From Candidatus Bathyarchaeota archaeon (GTDB lineage: Archaea > Thermoproteota > Bathyarchaeia > Bathyarchaeales > Bathycorpusculaceae), in the NCBI GenBank assembly GCA_026014725.1, contig JAOZHV010000052.1, positions 1 to 64,000 on the forward strand: DNA of 64,000 nt, written 5' to 3'. Under the pieces are notes generated by a model. The model searched no databases, was not told the origin of the DNA, and was given only the letters and a program-made list of their open reading frames with translations. The position numbers were made by a program, and so were the translations under genes. Below are positions 52,061 through 60,945 of the stretch, piece after piece (position 1 is the first letter of the stretch; the number at the start of each line of letters is the position of its first letter).

Positions 52061-53299
52061 TTGGTCAAACTCAAAGGATTCCAAAAATTAACACTAACAG
52101 ACAAAGCCCTGCAAAACTGGCTGGGTGCACTGCAACTTGGCAAACCCAAAACCACCCTTGTGCCGTTGCAAGAAGCACTTGGACGCGTTTTAGCCCAAGA
52201 CCTAATTGCCCAAGAAGATTTGCCCAGATTTGACAAGTCTGCAATGGATGGGTACGCGGTGAAGTCTGCTGATTTGGTTGGTGCCACACAGTTCAAGCCT
52301 GCAGTGCTCAAGCTTACAGACGCAGAAGAAGTCGGGGCTGGACAGGCTAAGCAGATTTGGACAGGCAACCCGATTCCGAAAGGCGCAGACGCCGTAGTCA
52401 TGCTGGAAAAAACCACCCAAAAAAACGGCGAACTCAAAGTTACCACACAACTTGCGCCACAAGACAACGTTTCCAAACACGGCGAAGACATCAAAAAAGG
52501 CGAAACCGCCATCAAAGCAGGCACACGACTAAACCCATACCACATTGGCTTAGCCGCAGCTTTAGGCTACACCCAACTCCCAGTAGCTGAGAAACCAAAA
52601 ATCGCCATACTCGCAACAGGAAACGAAATCGCCGAAACAGGAACCAAACGTGCACCAAACCAAATTTACGACTCAAACAAACCCATGCTCGTTGCCATGT
52701 GCCAAGAACTCGGCGCACAAACAACCGACCTAGGCATCGCCAAAGACAACACTGACGAAATCGCCCAAAAAATCCAACAAGCACTAAAAACCAGCGACGC
52801 CATCATCACAACAGGCGGAACCAGCGTCGGCGGATTAGACCTAGTGCCAGACGCAGTCAACAAACTGGGCAAACCAGGCGTAATCGCACACGGCATGGCG
52901 CTTCGACCAGCAATGCCCACGGCACTGGCTGTTTTGGAAGGAAAACCAGTGTTGATATTGTCAGGCAACCCAGTGGCTTCTGTTATCGGGTTTGAAGTGT
53001 TCGGCAGACCGCTAATTTGCAGGATGCTGGGGATGCCTAAAGAAGAACCACGACCAATCGTTAAGGCAAAAATGGCAAGAAGAGTTGCAAGCGCCTTGGG
53101 AAGAAAAACTTACGTGCGCGTCCATGTTGCGCTGAAGGATGGCGAGTTGGTCGCTGAGCCTGTGAGTGCGAAGGGTTCAGGAGCCATATCCACCATGACA
53201 ACAAGCAACGGCTACCTCATCGTCCCAGAGAACCGTGAAGGCGTAAGCGCAGGCGAAACCGTAATCATCCACATGTTCGGCAACTTGGAGGCTGCATAA
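52061..53299 (+). CDS. moeA: Molybdopterin molybdotransferase MoeA (first copy)
   Basis: About 412 residues. Inserts molybdate or tungstate into adenylylated molybdopterin. Motifs: FDKSAMDGYAV near 50, NPIPKGADAVVMLE near 100, the MoCF region ATGNEIAETG then TTGGTSVGGLDLVPDAV near 250, and LSGNPVASVIGFEV near 305. TTG 52061 is the likely start; an upstream TTG at 52007 would add 18 residues that do not fit the family. The stop overlaps the next gene start (TAATG). Confidence 0.92.
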   Translation: MVKLKGFQKLTLTDKALQNWLGALQLGKPKTTLVPLQEALGRVLAQDLIAQEDLPRFDKSAMDGYAVKSADLVGATQFKPAVLKLTDAEEVGAGQAKQIWTGNPIPKGADAVVMLEKTTQKNGELKVTTQLAPQDNVSKHGEDIKKGETAIKAGTRLNPYHIGLAAALGYTQLPVAEKPKIAILATGNEIAETGTKRAPNQIYDSNKPMLVAMCQELGAQTTDLGIAKDNTDEIAQKIQQALKTSDAIITTGGTSVGGLDLVPDAVNKLGKPGVIAHGMALRPAMPTALAVLEGKPVLILSGNPVASVIGFEVFGRPLICRMLGMPKEEPRPIVKAKMARRVASALGRKTYVRVHVALKDGELVAEPVSAKGSGAISTMTTSNGYLIVPENREGVSAGETVIIHMFGNLEAA

Positions 53300-54549
53300 T
53301 GTTTAGAAAACTCATGACATACGAAGAAGCAAAACAAACCATCGAAAAACACTTCGCACCCGCATTTTTAGGCGAAGAAGAAACCGTCCTCATCGAAGCA
53401 TACAACCGCGTCCTAAACGAAGACATAGTTTCTACCCTTGATATTCCGCCGTTTAACCGCTCAACAGTTGACGGCTACGCAGTAAGAGCCCAAGACACCT
53501 ACGGAGCAGACGAAAACGAACCCGCAACACTCAAAGTCACTGGAGTAGTGAACATCGGCGAGGAACCCACCGTTAAAGTCGGCAAAGGCGAAACAGTGGA
53601 AATCGTCACGGGCGCAGTGATTCCCCAAGGCGCAGACGCAGTAGTCATGGTAGAAGACACCGAACGCGAAGACGACCAACTAAACGTTTACGGCGCCGTC
53701 ACGGCAAACGAGAACGTCATGAAAAAAGGCTCAGACATAAAAAAAGGACAAACCGTGCTGCGCAAAGGGCAAGTTCTAGGCGCCAGCGAAATAGGCATCC
53801 TAGCCGCTTTAGGCAAAACAAAAGTCAAAGTCCTAAAAATCCCAATGGTTGCAGTTCTGTCCACAGGCGGAGAAGTCACCGAGCCAGGCAAAGAATTGCC
53901 AGCGGGAAAAATCTACGACATCAACGCCTACAGCATAAGCGCAGCCGTAATTGAAAGCGGCGGAAAACCCGTCTACTTCGGCGTAATCCCAGACGACAAA
54001 GAGGCACTGACAAAGGCACTGCAGACGGCTTTGGCCTCCGCAGACATGGTCATAACCTCAGGCGGCGTCTCCGTTGGCCCACGCGACTACACACCACAAA
54101 TTGTTGATTCACTGGGCAAGCCTGGACTTGTCGTCTACGGAATCGCAGTGAAACCCGGCAAACCCACGACGGTTGCGTTTGCAGGCGAAAAACCCGTGTT
54201 TGCCTTGCCAGGGCATCCAGCGTCAGCATTGCTGATTTTTATTCTGTTCGCTAGACCTTTGATTCAGCGTTTAGCAGGCAGACCAGTGAGCAACATGAAA
54301 ACTGTTCGGGCGTTCGCGGGCTCCAGAATGTTTAGCGCAAAGGGCAGACGAACCTTTGTTATGGTGCGGTTAGAGTTTGATAGAGACTGCCGTTTGATTG
54401 CTTCACCTGTGGAGTCAGGTGCTTCCGGCGCAATTACCACGCTAGCTGGCGCTGACGGGTTTGTTGAAATCGGCGAGAACGAGCAGTTTGTGGATGCGGA
54501 CCAAGAGGTTGAGGTTGTCCTCTTTCGCGGTTCCGCCGCAAAACCGTAA
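53299..54549 (+). CDS. moeA2: Molybdopterin molybdotransferase MoeA (second copy)
   Basis: 416 residues, paralog of the preceding gene. FNRSTVDGYAV near 52, GAVIPQGADAVVMVED near 108, STGGEVTEPGKE and TSGGVSVGPRDYTPQ near 250, and ALPGHPASALLIF near 300. Two moeA genes in tandem are common in archaea; one may favour tungsten and the other molybdenum. It shares TAATG with the first copy, so they are co-translated. Confidence 0.93.
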   Translation: MFRKLMTYEEAKQTIEKHFAPAFLGEEETVLIEAYNRVLNEDIVSTLDIPPFNRSTVDGYAVRAQDTYGADENEPATLKVTGVVNIGEEPTVKVGKGETVEIVTGAVIPQGADAVVMVEDTEREDDQLNVYGAVTANENVMKKGSDIKKGQTVLRKGQVLGASEIGILAALGKTKVKVLKIPMVAVLSTGGEVTEPGKELPAGKIYDINAYSISAAVIESGGKPVYFGVIPDDKEALTKALQTALASADMVITSGGVSVGPRDYTPQIVDSLGKPGLVVYGIAVKPGKPTTVAFAGEKPVFALPGHPASALLIFILFARPLIQRLAGRPVSNMKTVRAFAGSRMFSAKGRRTFVMVRLEFDRDCRLIASPVESGASGAITTLAGADGFVEIGENEQFVDADQEVEVVLFRGSAAKP

Positions 54550-54551
54550 GG

Positions 54552-54899
54552 TCAGACTCTTCTCTTGAGCAGGAGGTATATCGTAAATAGCCATGTGAGC
54601 GCGACATAGGCAATCATGCTTAACGCTACAAGTGCGTTGCTGAAACCTACAGAGTAGAGCGTGAAGAGGGCAAACGCTGAGGCTGTGAAGAATAGAATGG
54701 CGATTAAACATGGTGCCCAACCCCTCTTGGTGAACATGCTGTAGGCGGCGATTAGGCTGATGATGCCTATTGCGCCTATGTGTGGTGGGAAACCTGTCAG
54801 GGGTAGAGAAGCCAGCAGGAGAATTCCTGTGATAGCATAGAAGGCTATTGAGGCTAACTCTATGCGGTTGAATCTTTGCAGTTTGGTTGCTATGGACAC
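54552..54899 (-). CDS. Small four-helix membrane protein
   Basis: 115 residues, no family recognised. Four hydrophobic segments near 15-33, 38-55, 62-82 and 88-108 with short loops, and a basic C-terminus LLLKRRV. It is convergent with moeA2, separated by 2 bases, so it is not part of that operon. Composition suits an integral membrane protein; no active-site residues are apparent. Confidence 0.7.
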   Translation of the reverse strand: MSIATKLQRFNRIELASIAFYAITGILLLASLPLTGFPPHIGAIGIISLIAAYSMFTKRGWAPCLIAILFFTASAFALFTLYSVGFSNALVALSMIAYVALTWLFTIYLLLKRRV

Positions 54900-55020
54900 T
54901 TTTGCTTCGCCTTTACTTTATGCTTTGAGGGTTCAATTAATAAATATACTGCCTTTGGCTTTAGCGAAAGAGTTTAGAGCAACCCAACTGAATACCTCAT
55001 AAGAGGATTGAAAATCTGCA

Positions 55021-55920
55021 ATGAGCAACCTTGAATTGTTCACTTCGCAAACGAACGTTTTTAGTGGTTTCCAAGCGCCTTTTGAAAAAGCAAAGTATGT
55101 CATATTCGGTGTGCCGTTTGATGCCACTAGCACTTACCGTGTCGGCGCAAGGTTTGGTCCAAACGCTATTCGTCAAGCATCCTTAAACATTGAAACCTAC
55201 AGTTTCCGTAGCGGCATAGATGTTGAGGATTTAGCGTTGTACGATGCGGGTGATTTGCATGTTTCTACTGATGCCCAGAAAACTGTTGACATGACTAAGC
55301 TTGTGGTTGAGGACATTTTGGCTGCTGGCAAGATGCCTGTGGCGTTGGCTGGGGAACACACGGTTACGCTTGGGATTGCTAAAGGTTTAGGCGCCAAAGC
55401 CTCCAAAACAGCGATTGTGAGTTTTGATGCACATTTGGATTTACGCTCTGAGTTCATGGGTTTAACTTTATCTCATACCACGTTCATGCAGTTGATTAGT
55501 AAAACTGTGAAACCTGCAAAAATAGTTGAAGTTGGAACTCGCTCAGTGTGCAAAGAAGAGTTATCTTACGCTAAGAAGACGGGCGTGGACTTTTTCACTT
55601 CCCAACAAATCATCAAGCAAGGCACTGAGCCAATTATTGAAGAAGTGAAAAGGATACTAGAGCCGTACGAAAACGTTTACTTGACAGTAGATATGGACGT
55701 GCTTGACCCCGCCTTTGCGCCAGCAGTGCAGAACCCGGAACCTGAAGGAATCAGCCCCACAGCGCTCTTAGATATTGCCTGCGCATTATGCGATAAACGA
55801 GTAATCGGCTTTGATGTTCTTGAGATTGTGCCAGTCTATGACCAAGGGGTTTCAGCGGTGGTTGCAGCAAAAGTAGTTTTTGAGATGCTGTGCCAGCTGG
55901 AAAAATCGCGCAAAAAATAA
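55021..55920 (+). CDS. speB: Agmatinase-family ureohydrolase
   Basis: 299 residues. Mn2-binding motifs of the arginase/agmatinase family: GEHTVTLG near 110, SFDAHLDLRSE near 138, and TVDMDVLDPAFAPA near 222. Agmatinase gives putrescine and urea and supports polyamine synthesis in archaea; arginase or formimidoylglutamase cannot be excluded. Start ATG 55021. Followed 12 bases later by the acyltransferase gene on the same strand. Confidence 0.9.
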   Translation: MSNLELFTSQTNVFSGFQAPFEKAKYVIFGVPFDATSTYRVGARFGPNAIRQASLNIETYSFRSGIDVEDLALYDAGDLHVSTDAQKTVDMTKLVVEDILAAGKMPVALAGEHTVTLGIAKGLGAKASKTAIVSFDAHLDLRSEFMGLTLSHTTFMQLISKTVKPAKIVEVGTRSVCKEELSYAKKTGVDFFTSQQIIKQGTEPIIEEVKRILEPYENVYLTVDMDVLDPAFAPAVQNPEPEGISPTALLDIACALCDKRVIGFDVLEIVPVYDQGVSAVVAAKVVFEMLCQLEKSRKK

Positions 55921-55932
55921 ATTTGTGCTCAT

Positions 55933-57156
55933 ATGGCGAAAGCATTGAATTTCAACAGCAAGCCCCTGTCGCAAGAATCATCCGTATTTCTCAATATTGT
56001 TCGCGTGACTGCCTGTGAGCTTGTTGTTTTATGCCATTTCCTAACACGGTATCAACCAGTTCCTTGGGATGCACTGTTTCGCTTGGGAAGCACGATGGGC
56101 GGAGTGGCTGTGCTTTTGTTTTTTGTTCTCTCAGGCTTGTTGGTTTCCTATTCCTTGTTTAACAAGTTAGGCAATAGTGAGTATCGGTTTAGGCATTTTT
56201 TTGTTGACAGGTTTAGCAGAATTTATTCTGGTTTGGTGCCTGCTCTGCTGTTTGCAGCTGTCTTGGCTGTGATGATGTACGTCACGAATTACGGTTACTT
56301 TATGGAGTTGTGCACTATGCAGTCGATGCCTTCACCATTAAACTTTGCCATGACACTTGGAATGTTGGAGCAAAGATTTCCATCGGATTTTTTCAACTCG
56401 CTCCTCTCTCCCATTGGTTTTTCACCAGCTATCCCTGATGTTACAGCTTTTGGTTTCAACGGCATCCTCTGGACTCTGGTTGTTGAATGGTGGATTTATA
56501 TGATATTTGGCTGGGTTGTTATCGGTTCGCTTGCGTTGGCTGGAAAGCGAAAAAGAGGCAATGGTTACAAGGCTACTTTTTTGGTTGTTGCGGCTTTGTT
56601 GAGCTTGCCTCTCGTGGGAATGTTTGAGCAGAGCAGCAGTTTGATAATCGTCTGGTTTGTGGGAGTTGTCATGATGCTTGCAATCAGTAGTAAAACAGTA
56701 CGGACAAAACTATCGAATCCTCTCGTCATCAGAGCGTTAGGAGTGCTTTTTGGTTTGTCTCTGATAAGCGCTTTTTTGGCGGCATATGTAGCGTTTGCTT
56801 GGACAAACCAGTTCTATGACCTTTCATTGGGAGTAGCACTATCAATGAGCGTGTTTCTTGGTGTTCTCCTCTTTAACGCTGGCGGCTTTAAGAAAACCCT
56901 AAATCTGTTGGCAAGTAGCCGCATTGCCAAGTGGTCAGCAACAGGAGCAAGTTTCTCCTACACGCTTTTCCTAACACACTATCCGATAATCATTTTTCTC
57001 GCAGGGTTACACCTGCCTTTTAACCGATTCTTAATGTTAATCCCCATACTGCTCATTACAAACGTTACTGCCTTCTGTTTGGCACGTTTCACAGAGCAAA
57101 AGCACAAGGCAGTTGCAAGAACAATCAAAAGATGGCTAAATATATCCGAGTGCTAA
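55933..57156 (+). CDS. Acyltransferase 3 family membrane protein
   Basis: 407 residues, about ten transmembrane helices. The N-terminus has NIVRVTACELVVLCHFLTRY, where histidine is the conserved catalytic or acyl-binding residue, and FFVLSGLLVSYSLF and RFRHFFVDRFSRIY, family hallmarks. These enzymes O-acylate surface sugars. Short distance to the ureohydrolase suggests one message. Glycosyltransferases follow downstream, so it likely modifies surface glycans. Confidence 0.88.
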   Translation: MAKALNFNSKPLSQESSVFLNIVRVTACELVVLCHFLTRYQPVPWDALFRLGSTMGGVAVLLFFVLSGLLVSYSLFNKLGNSEYRFRHFFVDRFSRIYSGLVPALLFAAVLAVMMYVTNYGYFMELCTMQSMPSPLNFAMTLGMLEQRFPSDFFNSLLSPIGFSPAIPDVTAFGFNGILWTLVVEWWIYMIFGWVVIGSLALAGKRKRGNGYKATFLVVAALLSLPLVGMFEQSSSLIIVWFVGVVMMLAISSKTVRTKLSNPLVIRALGVLFGLSLISAFLAAYVAFAWTNQFYDLSLGVALSMSVFLGVLLFNAGGFKKTLNLLASSRIAKWSATGASFSYTLFLTHYPIIIFLAGLHLPFNRFLMLIPILLITNVTAFCLARFTEQKHKAVARTIKRWLNISEC

Positions 57157-57251
57157 AACTGAATCCAGATAATCATAGTGCAGGCAGGATAGTTGGCAAT
57201 CCTTGTCCTCTTAGAGACATATTTGACACTCTCACGCATCCAATTAACCAT

Positions 57252-57408
57252 CAAGACCGCTTGGAGAAAGCCATAAACGAACATCTTTAGGCACGACACA
57301 TTCTGGAATGCGGTGATAACCCTGAACAAGTTTGCGGACAGCTTGAAGTTTGCAGCATGGATTTTTTCAGAGGTTTTGGTTTATCCAAACAAACATCTAT
57401 GCTGTTAA
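57252..57408 (+). pseudogene. Degenerate copy of the 5' end of a radical SAM gene
   Basis: Positions 57252-57325 align without gaps to 58538-58611 at about 55 of 74 positions, covering the leader AAGACCGCTTGGAGAAA and the first codons. The start ATG is ACG here. The frame still reads RHDTFWNAVITL (intact gene: SHDTFWNAVVTM), then diverges and stops at 57406. It is a remnant of a second copy. Confidence 0.65.
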
Positions 57409-58436
57409 AGCTTGTTTTTCAAGTAAAGTTTCAAGCAGTAGTATAGTAGTGCATAGGTCGTTGGGACTCCCACGATGATGCTCCTCGCTGCCGCATTAAA
57501 CCCTTGCATAAAGCCCCTTTTTCTAAATTGAATGACTGCGTAGAATAGAAAGTACGCTGGGAAAATCAAGCTTACCCAAAGGTTTAGGATGAAAACACCG
57601 ATAACTGTTAAAAATATTGCTGGCATATAACCAACATAGAAAATATATCGCTTGTTTGTTAGCAAAAACTTTCCAACAGATGAGTAGTCGCCACTGATTT
57701 CCTGGGCTTGGACGAGCGCTTTTTTTCTGATGCCTCGCAACGCTTTTTTGAGGGGCATGTCGAAGGCATAGATGTCGCTTTGTGGTCTGTTTGTGTTAAC
57801 GTCGAAGCCGATAATGTTTCGGGTTTCAAGAATTTTGAAGCCCAGCTTGTTTGCTTTTGCGGAAAAGTCTCTGTCCTCATAGAAAGTGTAGTCAGGGTCA
57901 AACGCCACGTATGACAGCACTTTCTTTGAGATTAAAGTGTTGCCTAATACGCCCGCTTGCGGCATCTTAGATTTGTCTTGATGTAGATTATTTTTCCATT
58001 CTTGCCATTTGGTATTGACTTCCTCCGCTGAGGAGACTGTGACTTCTTTAACAAATGAATAGACGATGTCGACGTTCTCTTTTTTTAGAATCTCTAATGT
58101 GCGGGTTACTGCGGTTGGTTCCATGATGACATCGCTATCCCAGAAGAGTAAATAGTCGCCTTTCATGTTCTGGATGCATAGATTTCTTGCTTCAGGTATG
58201 TTCGTGTCTTTTACGATTACTTGGTAGCCGTTAAAGTCAGATTCGGATAGTAATTCTCTGGCTATTTCTGCCGTTTGGTCTTTGCTCTTTCCATCAACCA
58301 CGACCACAAATAACCTGTCATGTGGATAGGTTTGGCTTTGCAGCGCCTGTAGCATCCGCTTAATTATCCATTCTCTGTTTAGAACAATAATACCGACTGT
58401 TATCAGAGGCAGATCTTGCTGGTTGGGTGGAAGCAT
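57405..58436 (-). CDS. GT2-family glycosyltransferase with C-terminal membrane helices
   Basis: 343 residues. GT-A fold: TVGIIVLNREWIIKRML at the start, VVVDGKSKDQT near 48, and FWDSDVIMEPT near 96, where the DxD-like motif binds metal and sugar nucleotide. A putative acceptor region (YEDRDFSAKANKLGF near 190) follows, then two or three transmembrane helices near 265-330. It acts at the cytoplasmic face on lipid-linked or surface glycans. The stop overlaps the pseudogene remnant. Confidence 0.9.
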   Translation of the reverse strand: MLPPNQQDLPLITVGIIVLNREWIIKRMLQALQSQTYPHDRLFVVVVDGKSKDQTAEIARELLSESDFNGYQVIVKDTNIPEARNLCIQNMKGDYLLFWDSDVIMEPTAVTRTLEILKKENVDIVYSFVKEVTVSSAEEVNTKWQEWKNNLHQDKSKMPQAGVLGNTLISKKVLSYVAFDPDYTFYEDRDFSAKANKLGFKILETRNIIGFDVNTNRPQSDIYAFDMPLKKALRGIRKKALVQAQEISGDYSSVGKFLLTNKRYIFYVGYMPAIFLTVIGVFILNLWVSLIFPAYFLFYAVIQFRKRGFMQGFNAAARSIIVGVPTTYALLYYCLKLYLKNKL

Positions 58437-58562
58437 GCTTCTGGCTATATCTTTTTAGAATTATAAAAGCATTAAGTTGCCAAATCTGGGCCAGTCGTGG
58501 AGAAATCTTTAACATGTCCAAACGTTCAATAAAGTATTAAGACCGCTTGGAGAAAAACCTGC

Positions 58563-59990
58563 ATGAGTATCATTAGCCACGACACTTTCTGGAACGCCGT
58601 AGTCACAATGCCCATGACTAAGAAAATGCTCCAGCTGTCCCTCAAAAAATGCGGTGCATGCGGCAGAACTGTTCTGGAAGCGGCACTAGACGACTACGCA
58701 GGCAAAACTGACCGAAAATGCGACAAGTGTAGCGGACTCTATTCTCAGATTATTGGTTTCTGGGTTGAATTTTTGCGCAGAGGTCTCGGCTTTAAGCGAG
58801 CTAAAGTTGAGAAACTCTTAACTGACCGCTATGCGCGAAGGGCTGTTTTGAATCTGGTTCGTTCATTTGCTTATTTTGGCATAAAAAAACCCATGTCGCT
58901 TTGCGCGCCGTTTTTGGTGGTTTGGGATTTCACTCACAAATGCAACCTTCAATGCAAACACTGCTACTCCAACAGCGGTGCAGTTCAAGAAGAAGAATTA
59001 ACGACGCAACAAGCGTTGGCAGTTGTTGACCAATTAGCTGACGCAGGTGTTACCGCATTAGCATTTTCAGGCGGCGAACCCCTCACAAGAAAAGACTTTT
59101 TCCAAATTGCAAGGCACGCCGCTGACCGCGGACTCTACGTGTCGGTTGCAACAAATGGCACCCTGTTAACCAAGGAAAACGTGCGAAATCTCAAGCAAGC
59201 CAAAGTTAACTATCTAGACATCAGCATCGACGGAGCCTCAGCAAAAACTCACGACGAGTTCCGAGGAGTAGAAGGTGCATTCGATAAAGCAGTAGCAGGA
59301 CTAAAAAACTGTGTAGAAGCCGATTTATGCGTCTGCATAGCCACAACCGTCGGCAAGAATAACATGGAAGAGTTGCCTGCCATCATCGATTTAGCAGAAC
59401 AAATGCAGGCGGAACGCTTCACCTACTTCAACTTTATCCCGACTGGGCGCGGCAAAGCACACTACGACCAAGACCTCTCCGCTGAAGAACGCGAAAAAAT
59501 CATGCGCTACTTGCTCAACCGCATGTCAGCAGGTTGCAAAACCACCATCCTAACCACGGCGCCCCAACTTGCTCGTGTGGCACAGCAATGTCAAGGTCCA
59601 AGCGGAACAGGCGAAGTAGTGATGTCTATGGCGCACATGCAAACCGTCAAAGTCACCAAAAAGGCTGTGCCGCTGGCAGATTTCATCGGGGGATGCGGAG
59701 CAGGCAGACTCTACTGTTCCCTTTCACCACAAGGCGACGTGCACCCGTGCGTGTTTCTGCCCGTGAAAGTGGGCAACCTAAAAACCGAGAAGTTCCAAGA
59801 TGTATGGCTGAACGCTCCGCTCTTTAACGCTTTCCGAAACAGAGCAAACCTCAAAGGCTCATGCGGAAGATGCGATTACAAGTTCATCTGTGGCGGTTGC
59901 CGAGCGCGTTCAGCAGCATACCATAACGGCGACATGCTTAACGGTGACCCAGGCTGCATAATGGGAGTGAAAGGTGCCAAAAGTGCCTGA
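58563..59990 (+). CDS. Radical SAM/SPASM maturase-like protein
   Basis: 475 residues. An N-terminal zinc-ribbon-like part (CGACGRTV...CDKCSGLY, residues 31-60) is followed by the radical SAM core with CNLQCKHCYS near 128 and GGEPLTRKD near 180. The SPASM domain near 390-460 holds auxiliary cluster cysteines (CGRCDYKFICGGCRARS). SPASM enzymes modify peptides or act on heme-like substrates. No peptide gene is visible. It overlaps the DUF362 gene by 17 bases, a tight functional link. Confidence 0.9.
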   Translation: MSIISHDTFWNAVVTMPMTKKMLQLSLKKCGACGRTVLEAALDDYAGKTDRKCDKCSGLYSQIIGFWVEFLRRGLGFKRAKVEKLLTDRYARRAVLNLVRSFAYFGIKKPMSLCAPFLVVWDFTHKCNLQCKHCYSNSGAVQEEELTTQQALAVVDQLADAGVTALAFSGGEPLTRKDFFQIARHAADRGLYVSVATNGTLLTKENVRNLKQAKVNYLDISIDGASAKTHDEFRGVEGAFDKAVAGLKNCVEADLCVCIATTVGKNNMEELPAIIDLAEQMQAERFTYFNFIPTGRGKAHYDQDLSAEEREKIMRYLLNRMSAGCKTTILTTAPQLARVAQQCQGPSGTGEVVMSMAHMQTVKVTKKAVPLADFIGGCGAGRLYCSLSPQGDVHPCVFLPVKVGNLKTEKFQDVWLNAPLFNAFRNRANLKGSCGRCDYKFICGGCRARSAAYHNGDMLNGDPGCIMGVKGAKSA

Positions 59991-60945
59991 CGCCAAGCAG
60001 AAAACCGTTAAAATTTTTCGAGCAAAAGAGGACATAAGCGATATTCTAAAAGAAGCCGTTGCTAACGCAGGTTTGCAGGGCAAACGCAAGATTTTCATCA
60101 AACCCAACTTGAGCCACCCAGAATACTTGCCTGGGGTCGTGACCTGCCCAGAATTGATGCGGGACTTGGTGGGTTTGCTTCGAGACGGCAACAGCAAAGT
60201 CATAGTGGGCGAATCCAACGGATTCAACTACCCATGCTGGACAGCCTTTGACAAAACAGGCGTGCAAACCGCAGTCAACGAAGCAGGCGGAGAAGTCATC
60301 AACCTCTCCGAAGACAAAGTCGTCGAAGTAAAATTCCAAACCAACACACCCCTCAAACGGCTGTTTCTGCCCAAAACCGTCCTTGACGCGGACGCGGTTG
60401 TTGATTTGCCGCTTATGAAAACTCATGAGTTCACAGCCTACAGCGGAGCCATCAAAAACCTCTTCGGCTGCGTCCCAAGCAACAAGCGCATCTATTTGCA
60501 CCCGTACTTGCCAGAGGTTTTCTATCGCCTCTACACCGTGTTTAAACCGCAGTTAACCATCATGGACGCCAGAATCGGCATTGAGGGCAACGGTCCAACC
60601 AAAGGCAAACCCGTCAAAATGAACCTGATGCTCACCAGCAATGACGCATTAGCCATCGACATTGTATCTGCCAAAGTTATGATGCTAAATTGGAAGGACA
60701 CTTATCTTGGGTACATCGCCAAAAAAACAGGCTTGCAAGAGCAAGACATCCAAATCAACGGTTTGCAAGTAGCACAAGTAGCGCATAAATTTGAGCCACC
60801 CAGAATCGACTTACCCGTGAAAGCACAAATGATGATTTACCAGCATGAATACCTAACCAAACTGCTCTTCTGCTCACTGGACGTGGTTAAGCTTTTCCAG
60901 AAGGTGACCGTGGCTTACCGTGGCGAAAGCGCGCAAATCGGTTAA
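59974..60945 (+). CDS. DUF362 family protein
   Basis: 323 residues. DUF362 features: IFIKPNLSHPE near 48, VVDLPLMKTHEFTAYSGAIKNLFG near 150-175 (split over conserved K, H and N residues), and DALAIDIVSAKVM near 230. No [4Fe-4S] motif is fused, unlike some members. Biochemical function is unknown. GTG start with 17-base overlap of the SPASM gene shows co-expression and suggests a role in the same pathway. Confidence 0.87.
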   Translation: MPKVPDAKQKTVKIFRAKEDISDILKEAVANAGLQGKRKIFIKPNLSHPEYLPGVVTCPELMRDLVGLLRDGNSKVIVGESNGFNYPCWTAFDKTGVQTAVNEAGGEVINLSEDKVVEVKFQTNTPLKRLFLPKTVLDADAVVDLPLMKTHEFTAYSGAIKNLFGCVPSNKRIYLHPYLPEVFYRLYTVFKPQLTIMDARIGIEGNGPTKGKPVKMNLMLTSNDALAIDIVSAKVMMLNWKDTYLGYIAKKTGLQEQDIQINGLQVAQVAHKFEPPRIDLPVKAQMMIYQHEYLTKLLFCSLDVVKLFQKVTVAYRGESAQIG

